Origin: Mumia quercus
GTDB taxonomy: Bacteria; Actinomycetota; Actinomycetes; Propionibacteriales; Nocardioidaceae
Reading direction: 5' to 3'
Assembly: GCF_025506335.1 (NCBI RefSeq)
Contig: NZ_JANZYO010000001.1
Span: forward strand, 218,074-282,073
Length of the DNA: 64,000 nucleotides
The notes under the pieces were generated by a model. It made no database searches and was not told the origin of the DNA. It was given only the letters and a program-made list of their open reading frames with translations. Positions 46,402 through 55,287 of this stretch are shown here, one piece after another. The first letter of the stretch is position 1; each line of letters opens with the position of its first letter. Position numbers and translations under genes: made by a program.

Positions 46402-48594
46402 TCAGGCGGCGGGCACGAGCTCCTCCGCCGGCGCCGTGCGGCGCAGCGAGCCCAGGCGCTTGTCGAGCAGCACCAGCGCCGCGGGCAGCAGGACCAGGCG
46501 CACGATCGTGGCGTCGACGAGGATCGCGATCGACAGCCCGACGCCCATCTGCTTCATCTCGAGCATCGACAGCGTCGCGAACACCGCGAACACCGACACC
46601 ATCACCGCGGCGGCGCTGGTGACGACGCTCGCCGTCTCGCGCACCCCGTACTCGACCGCGAGCCGGGTCGAGAGACCGCGTCGCATCCCCTCGCGGACCC
46701 GGCTCATCACGAACACGTGGTAGTCCATCGACAACCCGACGAGGACCACGAAGCAGAACAGCGGCACCCAGTCCACCAGGAACCCCGGCGAGGTGAAGTC
46801 GAGCATCCCCTCCGCCCACGTGTGCTGGAAGACCAGCGTCATCACACCGAACGCGGCGCCGACCGAGAGCAGGTTGAGACCGGTCGTGAGCAGGGCGACG
46901 GCGCCGTTGCGGAAGACCACCCACATCATCAGCATCGTCAAGGCCAGCACGAACCCGACCACCAGGGGGAGCGCGTCGCGCTGGGCGTCCTGGGCGTCCA
47001 TCGCCTCGGCGACGTCACCGCCGACGGCCCAGGTGAGGCCGTCGATGTCACCGAGCGCGTCGGGGACCGCGGTGTCGCGCAGCTCGGCGACCGCGTCCTC
47101 GTTCGCGTCGTCGCCCTCGGCGCCTGTCGCCGTCAGCCGCAGCAGCGCCGTACGCCCGTCCTCGGAGACCGCCACCTCGCTGGCGTCCGACGCGAGCCCG
47201 TCGCTCTGGGCACGTGCCGCGAGGGACTCGAGCGCGAGCCCGGCCGATGTGGCGCCGCCGTCGGAGTCGGCCCGCGCGACGATCTCGAGGGAGGGGCGCT
47301 CTGCAGGGAAGTGCTCTTGGACGGTCTGGAAGGTCGCCACCGCGGGGATGTCCTGCGGGAGCGTGTCGATCGTCCCCGCGTGCAAGGTCATGCCGAGCGC
47401 AGGTGCCGAGAGCGCGACGAGCGTGCCCAGGGAGAGCGCGAGTGCAGCCTTCGGGCGAGCGAGCACCGGGCCGATGAGGCGCTTGCTGATGCCACCCCGG
47501 CCGATACGCGCGTTGAGCCGCCACAGGCCCGGCACCCGAGGGCGGTCCACCCACCGGCCGAGCTTGCCGAGCAGCGCGGGCAGAACGGTCACCGAGCCGA
47601 CCATGGCGACGGCCACGACCAGCATGGCGCCGATGGCCAGGCCGGCGAAGATCGTGTCGCGGGTGAGGAGCAGACCGGACATCGCGACGATCACGGCGAG
47701 ACCGGCGACGACGACGGCTCGGCCCGAGGTGGCCGCCGCGATCTCGATCGCGTCGACCGTGCTCGCGCCCTTGCGGCGCTCTTCGCGCTCGCGCTTGAGG
47801 TAGAAGAGCGAGTAGTCGACGCCGACGGCCATGCCGATCATCAGGATGACGCTCGCGACCGACCCCGAGTCGGGGACGAGCGCGGACACCACCGCGTACA
47901 GGCCCATGGCGGTGAGCACGCACGAGAACGCCAGCGCGACCGGGATCACCGCAGCGATGAGCGCACCGAAGGCCACGATCATGATGAGGAACGTGATCGG
48001 GAGGCTGCGTGACTCCCCGGAGCCGAGGTCCTCGCCGACGCGTTCGTCGACCTGCGTCCCGATGGACTCGCCGCCGGTCTGGGCGATCTCCAGCTCGGGG
48101 TGGGAGTCCGCGAGGTCGGCGGTGGTGTCCTGGAGCGCCTCCACGGTGGCGTCGAGGTCGTCGACTCCCTTCTCCAGCACCAGCGGGATCAGCATCGCGG
48201 AGCCGTCCTCGGACCACACCGGCGGCCCGACCGCGTCGACGTGCGCGATCGAGGAAGCGGCGGCGCGCATCGACGCGTACGCCCCCTCGGCGGCTGCACG
48301 GTCCAGCGTGCCGCTCTCGGCGGTGACGAGCACGACCTCGTTGGGCGCCTGCTCGAGGTCGGCGTCGCGGATCATCTCCGCCGCGCGTCCTGACTCGCCG
48401 ACGCCGTAGTCGTCGTCAGACATGCTCTGCGTCGGCACGAGAGCCATCAGCGTCATCGCGCCGGCGACCAGGGCGAGCCAGAGTCCCAGCGCGCGCCACG
48501 GGTGGGTGGCGCTCCAGCGGGCGACCCGCACGACCGGCGAGCGGCGCGCAGAGCGGGTGCCGGGCCTGTGCGGAGGTGGTGCGGTGGTAGTCAT
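46402..48594 (-). CDS. MMPL/RND family transporter
   Basis: A 730-residue membrane transporter of the MMPL branch. Helix 1 lies at about 27-47, followed by a large periplasmic loop (about 50-180). A bundle of five to six helices contains 'GVDYSLFYLKREREER' (the conserved Asp-Tyr proton relay). A second loop (about 360-500) is followed by the repeated bundle with 'GLSMDYHVFVMSRVREGMRRG', the second Asp-Tyr relay. Family members export lipids, siderophores or drugs using proton motive force. The ATG at 48594 follows GAGAGG; the longer frame to 49818 is antisense to the kinase gene. It is divergent from a two-component system. Confidence 0.92.
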   Translation of the reverse strand: MTTTAPPPHRPGTRSARRSPVVRVARWSATHPWRALGLWLALVAGAMTLMALVPTQSMSDDDYGVGESGRAAEMIRDADLEQAPNEVVLVTAESGTLDRAAAEGAYASMRAAASSIAHVDAVGPPVWSEDGSAMLIPLVLEKGVDDLDATVEALQDTTADLADSHPELEIAQTGGESIGTQVDERVGEDLGSGESRSLPITFLIMIVAFGALIAAVIPVALAFSCVLTAMGLYAVVSALVPDSGSVASVILMIGMAVGVDYSLFYLKREREERRKGASTVDAIEIAAATSGRAVVVAGLAVIVAMSGLLLTRDTIFAGLAIGAMLVVAVAMVGSVTVLPALLGKLGRWVDRPRVPGLWRLNARIGRGGISKRLIGPVLARPKAALALSLGTLVALSAPALGMTLHAGTIDTLPQDIPAVATFQTVQEHFPAERPSLEIVARADSDGGATSAGLALESLAARAQSDGLASDASEVAVSEDGRTALLRLTATGAEGDDANEDAVAELRDTAVPDALGDIDGLTWAVGGDVAEAMDAQDAQRDALPLVVGFVLALTMLMMWVVFRNGAVALLTTGLNLLSVGAAFGVMTLVFQHTWAEGMLDFTSPGFLVDWVPLFCFVVLVGLSMDYHVFVMSRVREGMRRGLSTRLAVEYGVRETASVVTSAAAVMVSVFAVFATLSMLEMKQMGVGLSIAILVDATIVRLVLLPAALVLLDKRLGSLRRTAPAEELVPAA

Positions 48595-48720
48595 GACTGC
48601 CTCTCGGTTCGGTCGGTGTCCGTCCCCGTCGACGATTCCGTTCCTCGCTCGCACGATCACGGGTGCGAACTCCCGAACCGAGGTGGTGCTAGCCCCACTG
48701 TCCGGGGCGTGGAGCACACG

Positions 48721-48726
48721 CACAGT
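48721..48726 (+). promoter_or_regulatory. -10 box of the histidine kinase gene
   Basis: CACAGT, 6 nt before the ATG at 48733; a purine-rich GGGAG in the spacer could alternatively act as a ribosome-binding site. Confidence 0.35.
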
Positions 48727-48732
48727 GGGAGC

Positions 48733-50070
48733 ATGAGCACGATGACGGATGCTGCAGGAGCCGCGATGAGCACGCCCACGGCCAGACCCGAGCCCTACGC
48801 CCCACGGCGGCAGACGTCGCGCCTCGGGCTGACCGGGCTCGCCCTCGTGTACCTCGTTCTCGGACTGCCCACGATGGTGGCGGGCCTCGCCATCACGATC
48901 GCGATCCCGCTGGGTGCGCTCGGGATCGGCCTCGCCGTCCTCGCCGCGTTCGTGCCCTTCTTGCGGCAGCTGGCGAACGTGCACCGCTACTTCGCCTCTC
49001 AGGTCCTCCGCACCACGGTCCTCAGCCCGTACCGTGAGCGCGAGTCGCGCGGAGTGAAGGTGGTCGTTCGCGACTGGGCGAAGGACCCGGCGCGCTGGCG
49101 TGACCTCGGCTGGGCGTACGCCTCGACCACGATCGGGTGGATCCTCTCCCTGATCCCCGTCGTGCTGCTGCTCGGGGTGGTCTGGTTCGTCATCTTCCCG
49201 TTCATCTACTGGGTCACGCCGCGCGGCGTGTTCGACATGGAGCTCGGGCTCTTCCGGATCGACGACCAGACCTCGTCGTTCGCCGCGTGGGTGATGTCCG
49301 GGGGCGTCGCCCTCGCCTGGTGGGTGCTCACTCCGCCGGTGAGCCGGCTGCGCGCGCGGATGGACCTGGCGCTGCTGTCGCCGACCCGCAGCGAGCTGGA
49401 GAGGCGGCTCGAAGAGGTGTCGGCGTCGCGCACGGAGACCATCGACCACTCGGCTGCCGAGCTGAGGCGCATCGAGCGCGACCTGCACGACGGTGCGCAG
49501 GCGCGGTTGGTGTCGCTCGGGATGAGCCTCGGGCTGGCCGAGCAGCTCATGCGCACCGACCCCGAGGCCGCCGCGCGCCTCATCGAGGAGGCGCGGGCGA
49601 CCACGACGTCCGCGCTCGGCGACCTGCGTTCGGTCGTCCGCGGCATCCACCCTCCGGTCCTCGCCGACCGCGGTCTCGTCGGGGCAGCCCAGGCGCTGGC
49701 GCTCGACCTCGCGGTGCCGACGTCGTTCTCGGCGGTGCTGCCGGGCCGCGCTCCGGAGCCGGTCGAGTCGGCGATGTACTTCGCGGTCGCGGAGGCGCTC
49801 GCGAACGTGGTCAAGCACGCCGACGCGAGCGCGGCGTCGGTCGACCTCTCCTACGACGGGGAGCGCTTGCGCGCCGTGGTCGCCGACAACGGCGTCGGTG
49901 GTGCCGACCCGGCTGAGGGCACGGGACTCGCCGGGGTGAGTCGCCGGCTGGCCGCCTTCGACGGCACCATGGTGGTCGAGAGCCCCACCGGGGGGCCGAC
50001 CGTCGTCACCATGGAGCTGCCGTGCGTGTTGTCATTGCCGAAGACCTCGCCCTCCTCCGGGACGGACTGA
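48733..50070 (+). CDS. Sensor histidine kinase (HisKA_3 type)
   Basis: A 445-residue NarL-system sensor kinase. The N-terminal half carries an Arg-rich start and a 'sensor' region with four membrane helices (about 34-80 and 140-200, including 'WILSLIPVVLLLGVVWFVIFPFIYWVTP'). The HisKA_3 dimerisation domain holds the phospho-acceptor H252 ('RRIERDLHDGAQARL'). The catalytic domain has 'VAEALANVVKHADAS' (N box) and 'VVADNGVGGADPAEGTGLAGV' (G1/G2 boxes). There is no dedicated extracytoplasmic domain, so it probably senses membrane or cell-wall stress, in the manner of LiaS-like kinases. Its 3' end overlaps the response regulator gene by 49 nt. Confidence 0.92.
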   Translation: MSTMTDAAGAAMSTPTARPEPYAPRRQTSRLGLTGLALVYLVLGLPTMVAGLAITIAIPLGALGIGLAVLAAFVPFLRQLANVHRYFASQVLRTTVLSPYRERESRGVKVVVRDWAKDPARWRDLGWAYASTTIGWILSLIPVVLLLGVVWFVIFPFIYWVTPRGVFDMELGLFRIDDQTSSFAAWVMSGGVALAWWVLTPPVSRLRARMDLALLSPTRSELERRLEEVSASRTETIDHSAAELRRIERDLHDGAQARLVSLGMSLGLAEQLMRTDPEAAARLIEEARATTTSALGDLRSVVRGIHPPVLADRGLVGAAQALALDLAVPTSFSAVLPGRAPEPVESAMYFAVAEALANVVKHADASAASVDLSYDGERLRAVVADNGVGGADPAEGTGLAGVSRRLAAFDGTMVVESPTGGPTVVTMELPCVLSLPKTSPSSGTD

Positions 50071-50666
50071 CGCGCCTGCTCGAGGCGAACGGGTTCACGG
50101 TGGTCGCCGCCGTCGACAACGCCCCGTCGCTGGCGAAGGCGCTGCGCGAGGTCGACGTCGACGTCGCCGTGGTGGACGTACGGATGCCGCCGACCTTCAC
50201 CGACGAAGGGCTCCGTACGGCGATCGAGGCGCGGGCGGCTCGTCCGGGGCTGCCGGTGCTCGTGCTCTCGCAGTACGTCGAGCAGCTGTACGCCCGCGAG
50301 CTCCTGTCGTCCGGCGAGGGCGCCGTCGGCTACCTCCTGAAGGACCGGGTGGCGGACGTGGAGCGGTTCGTGGACGCCGTACGCCAGGTGGCGGCGGGTG
50401 GCACGGTCCTCGACCCGGAGGTGGTCTCGACCCTGCTGTCGAAAGCGGCCGCCAACCGTCCGGTCGACCGGCTCACCGGCCGCGAGCGCGAGGTGCTCGG
50501 GCTGATGGCCGAAGGGCGGTCGAACGCGGCGATCGCGGCGCGGCTGTTCGTCACCGAGAAGGCCATCTCGAAGCACACCAACTCGATCTTCGCCAAGCTC
50601 GACCTGCCGGTCTCCGAGGACGACAACCGCCGCGTCCTCGCGGTGCTCACCTACCTCCAAGGCTGA
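50022..50666 (+). CDS. NarL/LuxR-family response regulator
   Basis: A 214-residue cognate regulator. The receiver domain (1-120) starts 'MRVVIAEDLALLRDGL' and has the phospho-acceptor D52 (VVDVRMPP) and K near 107 (LLKDRVAD). The C-terminal helix-turn-helix is 'LTGREREVLGLMAEGRSNAAIAARLFVTEKAISKHTNSIFAKLDL'. The GTG start lies inside the kinase gene and cannot move downstream without removing the first receiver strand, so the overlap is real. The closest candidate target is the divergent MMPL gene. Confidence 0.94.
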   Translation: MRVVIAEDLALLRDGLTRLLEANGFTVVAAVDNAPSLAKALREVDVDVAVVDVRMPPTFTDEGLRTAIEARAARPGLPVLVLSQYVEQLYARELLSSGEGAVGYLLKDRVADVERFVDAVRQVAAGGTVLDPEVVSTLLSKAAANRPVDRLTGREREVLGLMAEGRSNAAIAARLFVTEKAISKHTNSIFAKLDLPVSEDDNRRVLAVLTYLQG

Positions 50667-50727
50667 CCGCTCGCGAGTCACCGCGCGTGCGCTCGCGAGT
50701 CACGCAGGCGTGCGCAAGCATGGGCGC

Positions 50728-51048
50728 ATGGCCGATCGGCGCACGTACTGGTTCGTCCCGCTGCGGGTACGGGGCACGGACAACCTCGAGGCCTGGCTTG
50801 AGGAGATGGCACGACAAGGCTGGGTCGCCGACCGGCTCGGCTTCCTCAGCGCGGTCCGGATGACTCTTCGGTGGCACGAGGGCGGGCGGAGCTATCGGTA
50901 CGTGATCGACCCGCGCCGCTTCCCCAACGCGCCGGAGGACTCCCTGATCGCGTCGGCCGGCTGGGAGGACGTCGGCACGCTGAACGGCAGGGACGTGTGG
51001 CGTGCCCCGTACGACGGTGCGCGGCCCGACCTCTTCGTCGACGAGTGA
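50728..51048 (+). CDS. DUF2812-like hypothetical protein
   Basis: A 106-residue soluble protein. It opens 'RTYWFVPLRVRGTDNLEAWLEEMARQGW', then 'FRVDP'-like segments ('YRYVIDPRRFPNAPEDSLIASAGWEDVG') and ends in an acidic tail, a pattern resembling DUF2812 proteins. Function unknown. The ATG at 50728 is preferred; an in-frame GTG at 50710 is possible. It stands alone between the response regulator and exonuclease III, 33 bp before the convergent xth stop. Confidence 0.6.
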   Translation: MADRRTYWFVPLRVRGTDNLEAWLEEMARQGWVADRLGFLSAVRMTLRWHEGGRSYRYVIDPRRFPNAPEDSLIASAGWEDVGTLNGRDVWRAPYDGARPDLFVDE

Positions 51049-51081
51049 CTCGCGGGCGCGCGCGGCGTGTCTCGCGGGCGG

Positions 51082-51870
51082 TCAGGCGAGGTCGACGACC
51101 ACGGGGGCGTGGTCGGAGGCGCCCTTGCCCTTGCGCTCCTCGCGGTCGATCGACGCACCGGTGACGCGCCCCGCGAGCGCGGGTGAGCAGAGGGCGAAGT
51201 CGATCCGCATGCCCTCGCGGCGCGGGAAGCGCAGCTGCGTGTAGTCCCAGTACGTGTACGTCCCCGGGCCGGGCGTGTGGGGCCGGACCACGTCGGCGTA
51301 CCCGGCGTCCTCGAACGACGCGAACGCCTCGCGCTCCAGCTTGGAGACGTGGGTCTTGCCCTCGAACTTGGCCGTGTCCCACACGTCCTCGTCGCGGGGC
51401 GCGATGTTCCAGTCGCCCATCAGCGCGATCTGCGCCTGCGGGTCGGCCTCGAGCCAGCCCACGGCGTCGGTGCGCAGCTGGTCGAGCCACTGCAGCTTGT
51501 AGGTGTAGTGCGGGTCGTCGAGGGTCCGCCCGTTCGGGATGTACAGCGACCAGATGCGGACGCCGCCGCAGACCGCGGAGATCGCCCGCGCCTCGGCGGC
51601 CGCGGGGTCGCCCCAGGTCGGCATGTCGGCGAACCCGATCTGGACGTCCTCGAGCCCGACGCGGGAGATGATCGCCACGCCGTTCCACTGGGAGAGGCCG
51701 TGGTGGGCGACCTCGTACCCCGCGCCGATCAGCGGCAGCTCGGGGAACTGGTCGTCGCGGCACTTGGTCTCCTGGATCGCCAGGACGTCCACGTCGCTGC
51801 GCTCGAGCCACGCGGCGACGCGGTCGATGCGCGAACGGATGGAGTTGACGTTCCAGGTGGCGATCCGCAT
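51082..51870 (-). CDS. xth: Exodeoxyribonuclease III
   Basis: AP endonuclease and 3' exonuclease for base-excision repair, 262 residues. It begins 'MRIATWNVNSIRSRIDRVAAWLERSDVDVLAIQETKCRDDQF', with the metal-binding Asn and Glu (QETK). 'GDWNIAPRDEDVW' holds the catalytic Asp and Asn, and 'SDHAPVVVDLA' is the C-terminal Asp-His pair. All canonical Exo III motifs are present. The ATG at 51870 with a TACGGT box 7 nt upstream replaces a longer in-frame start at 51903. Confidence 0.94.
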   Translation of the reverse strand: MRIATWNVNSIRSRIDRVAAWLERSDVDVLAIQETKCRDDQFPELPLIGAGYEVAHHGLSQWNGVAIISRVGLEDVQIGFADMPTWGDPAAAEARAISAVCGGVRIWSLYIPNGRTLDDPHYTYKLQWLDQLRTDAVGWLEADPQAQIALMGDWNIAPRDEDVWDTAKFEGKTHVSKLEREAFASFEDAGYADVVRPHTPGPGTYTYWDYTQLRFPRREGMRIDFALCSPALAGRVTGASIDREERKGKGASDHAPVVVDLA

Positions 51871-51877
51871 GGGTACG

Positions 51878-51883
51878 ACCGTA
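51878..51883 (-). promoter_or_regulatory. -10 box of xth (leaderless)
   Basis: TACGGT on the minus strand, 7 nt before the ATG at 51870. Confidence 0.5.
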
Positions 51884-51936
51884 CCGGCCGCCTCCGACGT
51901 CACGGTCGGTCGGCCGGACCGTCACCCCCACGTGCG

Positions 51937-51942
51937 TATGAT
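51937..51942 (+). promoter_or_regulatory. -10 box of the decarboxylase gene
   Basis: TATGAT (5 of 6 consensus). It gives a leader of about 34 nt with AGGAGG at 51966-51971. Confidence 0.5.
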
Positions 51943-51982
51943 CTGGCGTGAGGTGTCAAAGCGGCAGGAGGATCTGCGGTAC

Positions 51983-54292
51983 ATGTCGGAGCCAAGCGAA
52001 GGATCAATGACCTCGCGGGCCATCAAGGTCCTCATCGTCGATGAGCGACCCCGGACGACGACCGCGCACGAGGAGATGCTGCGCCGTGTCGTCCAAGAGC
52101 TCGAGCGCATCGACGTACGGACGGAGTTCGCGCCGAGCCCCGACGACGCCGTCCTGCGGGTCGCCTCGGACGCCTCCCTGTGCGCGGTCATCGCGGACGC
52201 CGGCGGCGACTCCGACGACCACGAGGCCCACGTCGACCCGAACCGGCTCGCCACCTTCCTCGCCGGCGTACGGGCGCGCAACTCCGACCTGCCGGTGTTC
52301 GTGATGACCGGGACACGCGGCGCCGACTCCCTCGACACCGCCGTTCTGCGCGAGGTGGACCAGCTGATCTACCTGCTCGACGACACGCCGTCGTGGATCG
52401 CCGGCCGCATCCGCAACGCGGCCGAGCGCTACCGCCAGGACGTGCTGCCGCCGATGTTCGGCGCGCTCGTCGAGTACTCCCGCAAGCACGAGTACTCCTG
52501 GCACACCCCCGGCCACGAGGGTGGGGCGGCGTTCCTCCGCTCGCCGGCGGGCCGGGCGTTCTGGGAGTTCTTCGGCGAGCAGACGTTCCGCTCCGACCTC
52601 TCGGTGTCCGTCCACGAGCTCGGCTCGCTGCTGGACCACTCCGGCCCCATCGGAGAGGCGGAGCGCCGCGCGGCGACGATCTTCGGCGCCGACATGACGT
52701 ACTTCGTCACCAACGGCACCTCCACGTCCAACCGGGTCCTTCACCAGGCGTCGGTCGTCGCGGGCGACGTCATGGTCCTCGACCGCAACGCACACAAGTC
52801 GATCGAGCAGGCGGCGACGCTCACGCACGGACGCCCGGTCTACCTCACGACGACCCGCAACCACCTCGGGATCATCGGCCCGGTGCCGCCGTCGGAGCTG
52901 ACCCGTGAAGCGGTCGCCGCCAAGCTGGCCGCGTCGCCGTTGGTCGAGGACGCCTCCGCCGACCCGGTGATCGCGATGATCACCAACTCCACGTACGACG
53001 GGCTGCTCTACCACGTGCCGACGGTCGAGCGGACCCTCGGCGCGCACATCGACCGGCTGCACTTCGACGAGGCCTGGTACGGGTACGCGGCCTTCCACCC
53101 GATCTACGCCGAGCGCTTCGCGATGCACCGCGGCGAGCGTCCGGACGACGCACCGACGACCTTCGCGACCCAGTCGACCCACAAGCTGCTCGCCGCACTG
53201 TCCCAGGCTTCGTACCTGCACGTGCGCAACGGCAGGAACCCGGTCGAGCACGACCTGTTCAACGAGGCGTACATGATGCACTCCTCGACCTCGCCGCTCT
53301 ACGCGATCATCGCGTCGAACGACGTGTCGGCCGCGATGATGGCCGGCCGCGGCGGACCGCTGCTGACCGGGATCTCGATCCAGGAGGCGGTCGCCTTCCG
53401 CCGTACGCTCGCCCGCGTCGCCGCCGAGACACCGGACGACGACTGGGCGCTGAGGCCGTGGCAGCCGGAGACGGTGGTCCAGGCCGACGGCTCCAAGGTG
53501 CGCTTCGAGGACGCAGACGAAGAGTGGCTCTGCGCGTCGCCGGACCCGTGGCTGCTGCGCCAGGACGAGAGGTGGCACGGCTTCGACCTCCCCGACGCGT
53601 ACGCGATGCTCGACCCCATCAAGGTCACCGTCGTGACGCCTGGGGTGAACGAGGACGGGACGCTGGCCGACTTCGGCGTGCCTGCGCCGATCCTCTCGGA
53701 GTACCTCGAGCAGCAGGCGTCGATCGTCGTCGAGAAGACCCAGTCGTACTCGATCCTGCTGCTGTTCTCGATCGGAGTGACGCGCGGCAAGTGGGGATCG
53801 CTGGTGACGACGTTGATGTCGTTCAAGCGCGACCTCGACGCGAACCGTCCGCTCGAGCAGGTGCTGCCGGCGACGTTCGCCCGCGACCCGCGCCGCTACG
53901 CGGGCATGGGGCTGCGCGACCTGGCCGACGAGCAGCACGCGACCATCGGTCGTACGAGGATGCTGGCGCTGCAGAGCGAGGCCTTCGGCGCCCACCCCGA
54001 GCCCGTGATGACGCCCGCGCAGGCGTACGCGCACGTGGTCCGCGGGACGGTCGACGCGGTGCCGCTCGACGCGCTCGCGGGGCGCACGCTCGCGATCGGT
54101 CTCGTGCCGTACCCGCCGGGGATCCCGCTCGTGATGCCCGGTGAGTCGGCGGGACCCGACCACGGGCCGTTCCTCGCCTACCTGCGGGCTCTGGAGGAGT
54201 TCGACCGGCGCTTCCCGGGCTTCGAGCACGAGACGCACGGCATCGAGGTCGTGGACGGGACCTACGTGGCGCGCTGCGTGCGCTCAGCGTGA
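51983..54292 (+). CDS. Orn/Lys/Arg decarboxylase
   Basis: A 769-residue fold-I PLP decarboxylase of the inducible lysine/arginine/ornithine type, converting a basic amino acid to its diamine. Residues about 10-135 form the flavodoxin-like wing domain ('IKVLIVDERPRTTTAHEEML'). The PLP domain includes 'TYFVTNGTSTSNRVLHQASV', 'VLDRNAHKSIEQA', 'LHFDEAWYGYAAFHPIY' (Asp to pyridine N) and the PLP lysine K401 in 'QSTHKLLAALSQ'. The C-terminal domain ends 'GTYVARCVRSA'. Substrate choice between Lys and Arg cannot be made from motifs. An ATG at 52007 is an alternative start. Confidence 0.92.
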   Translation: MSEPSEGSMTSRAIKVLIVDERPRTTTAHEEMLRRVVQELERIDVRTEFAPSPDDAVLRVASDASLCAVIADAGGDSDDHEAHVDPNRLATFLAGVRARNSDLPVFVMTGTRGADSLDTAVLREVDQLIYLLDDTPSWIAGRIRNAAERYRQDVLPPMFGALVEYSRKHEYSWHTPGHEGGAAFLRSPAGRAFWEFFGEQTFRSDLSVSVHELGSLLDHSGPIGEAERRAATIFGADMTYFVTNGTSTSNRVLHQASVVAGDVMVLDRNAHKSIEQAATLTHGRPVYLTTTRNHLGIIGPVPPSELTREAVAAKLAASPLVEDASADPVIAMITNSTYDGLLYHVPTVERTLGAHIDRLHFDEAWYGYAAFHPIYAERFAMHRGERPDDAPTTFATQSTHKLLAALSQASYLHVRNGRNPVEHDLFNEAYMMHSSTSPLYAIIASNDVSAAMMAGRGGPLLTGISIQEAVAFRRTLARVAAETPDDDWALRPWQPETVVQADGSKVRFEDADEEWLCASPDPWLLRQDERWHGFDLPDAYAMLDPIKVTVVTPGVNEDGTLADFGVPAPILSEYLEQQASIVVEKTQSYSILLLFSIGVTRGKWGSLVTTLMSFKRDLDANRPLEQVLPATFARDPRRYAGMGLRDLADEQHATIGRTRMLALQSEAFGAHPEPVMTPAQAYAHVVRGTVDAVPLDALAGRTLAIGLVPYPPGIPLVMPGESAGPDHGPFLAYLRALEEFDRRFPGFEHETHGIEVVDGTYVARCVRSA

Positions 54293-54823
54293 CGCGCGCA
54301 GTGCAGCGTCCAGGGCGCTCATGAGCTGCGTGGCGCGGCTCCTGCCCACAGGGACTGCGGGATAGCGGCGCAGGACGTCGACGAGCAACGGCGCCGCGCG
54401 TGCGCGGGCCTGCTCGATCACCGTCTCCGCGGCCGCGTGGTCGTCGCCCGCCTCGATCTCGGCGATGCGTGCGGCGTTCGCCGCGGCACGCAGGACGTGG
54501 CCGACCTGGTGCGCCTTCCTGATCGGGTGCAGGTACGGGGCGGAGGCAGCGTCACCGGCGGCCTGCGCGGCAAGCCGGGCGACCTCGGTCCTTGCCTCGC
54601 TCGCCGCCCGGTGCGCGTCCATGGAGGTGGCGCGCTGGAGGCGGGTCCGGCGCGCACCGCCGACGAACTCCCAGGCGGCATCGAGCGCCGCCCGCGGGCG
54701 AGGGTCATCGGGGTGCTCGCGCTCGAACACGGGAAGGATCTCGTTGGCGCTGTCGGCGACGAAGCGCGTGACCACGCGCAGCTCGTCGAAGGTCAGAGTG
54801 AAGTCACCGGTCACCGTCGTCAC
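54284..54823 (-). CDS. Imm5-like putative immunity protein
   Basis: A 179-residue, almost all-helical protein of the actinobacterial 'putative immunity protein' (Imm5-like) type. The order of segments is diagnostic: 'LTFDELRVVTRFVADSANEILPVFEREHPDDPRPRAALDAAWEFVGG', 'AHRAASEARTEVARLAAQAAGDAASAPYLHPIRKAHQVGHVLRAAANAARIAEIEAGDD' and 'DVLRRYPAVPVGR'. GTG 54823 with GGAGAGG at 9 nt is the likely start. No toxin gene adjoins it, so it is an orphan whose immunity role is inferred from family naming only. Its 3' end overlaps the decarboxylase gene by 9 bp. Confidence 0.75.
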   Translation of the reverse strand: MTTVTGDFTLTFDELRVVTRFVADSANEILPVFEREHPDDPRPRAALDAAWEFVGGARRTRLQRATSMDAHRAASEARTEVARLAAQAAGDAASAPYLHPIRKAHQVGHVLRAAANAARIAEIEAGDDHAAAETVIEQARARAAPLLVDVLRRYPAVPVGRSRATQLMSALDAALRASR

Positions 54824-54900
54824 GCGCTCGATCCTCTCCGAGCTGGTCCAGCAACGGCAACCTTCGGCAGTTGGGCGAGCCAACTGCCCTTGCGGCCCGC

Positions 54901-54906
54901 TAGCGT
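54901..54906 (+). promoter_or_regulatory. -10 box of the VOC gene (leaderless)
   Basis: TAGCGT, 6 nt before the ATG at 54913. Confidence 0.5.
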
Positions 54907-54912
54907 GCTGGC

Positions 54913-55269
54913 ATGAGTCTCACCGTCGCGATGATCACGGTCGACAGCACCGATCCCCTGACCCTGGGGAGGTGGTGGGCCGAGCAGGTCGGCGGCAAGG
55001 TCGTCGAGGAGAACGACGGTTGGTTCGTGATCGTGTCGCTTCCCGACGTGCCGGTCCAGCTGGCCTTCCAGAAGGTCGGGCGTCCGACGCCCGGCAAGAA
55101 TAAGATGCACCTCGACCTCGTCGCGGCCGACCTGGACGCCGAGGTCGCGCGGCTCGAGGCGGCCGGCGCCGACCAGGTGGAGGACCACACCATGGAGTCC
55201 GGCTTCCGTTGGGTGACGCTCGCCGATCCCGAGGGCAACTACTTCGACGTCGCACAAGCCGAGTCCTGA
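54913..55269 (+). CDS. VOC (glyoxalase/dioxygenase superfamily) protein
   Basis: A 118-residue single-domain VOC fold: 'VTVAMITVDSTDPLTLGRWWAEQVGG'-type start, 'VQLAFQKVGRPTPGKNKMHLDLVAADLDAEVARLEAAGA', and ending 'WVTLADPEGNYFDVAQ', the classic VOC closure with a Glu metal-ligand position (DPEGN). The metal ligands are incomplete (His in 'MHLDL', Glu near the end), so enzymatic metal use is uncertain; many such actinobacterial proteins are resistance or binding proteins. Stands alone with its own promoter. Confidence 0.88.
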   Translation: MSLTVAMITVDSTDPLTLGRWWAEQVGGKVVEENDGWFVIVSLPDVPVQLAFQKVGRPTPGKNKMHLDLVAADLDAEVARLEAAGADQVEDHTMESGFRWVTLADPEGNYFDVAQAES

Positions 55270-55287
55270 GCCGTTGCCTCGCGCCCG

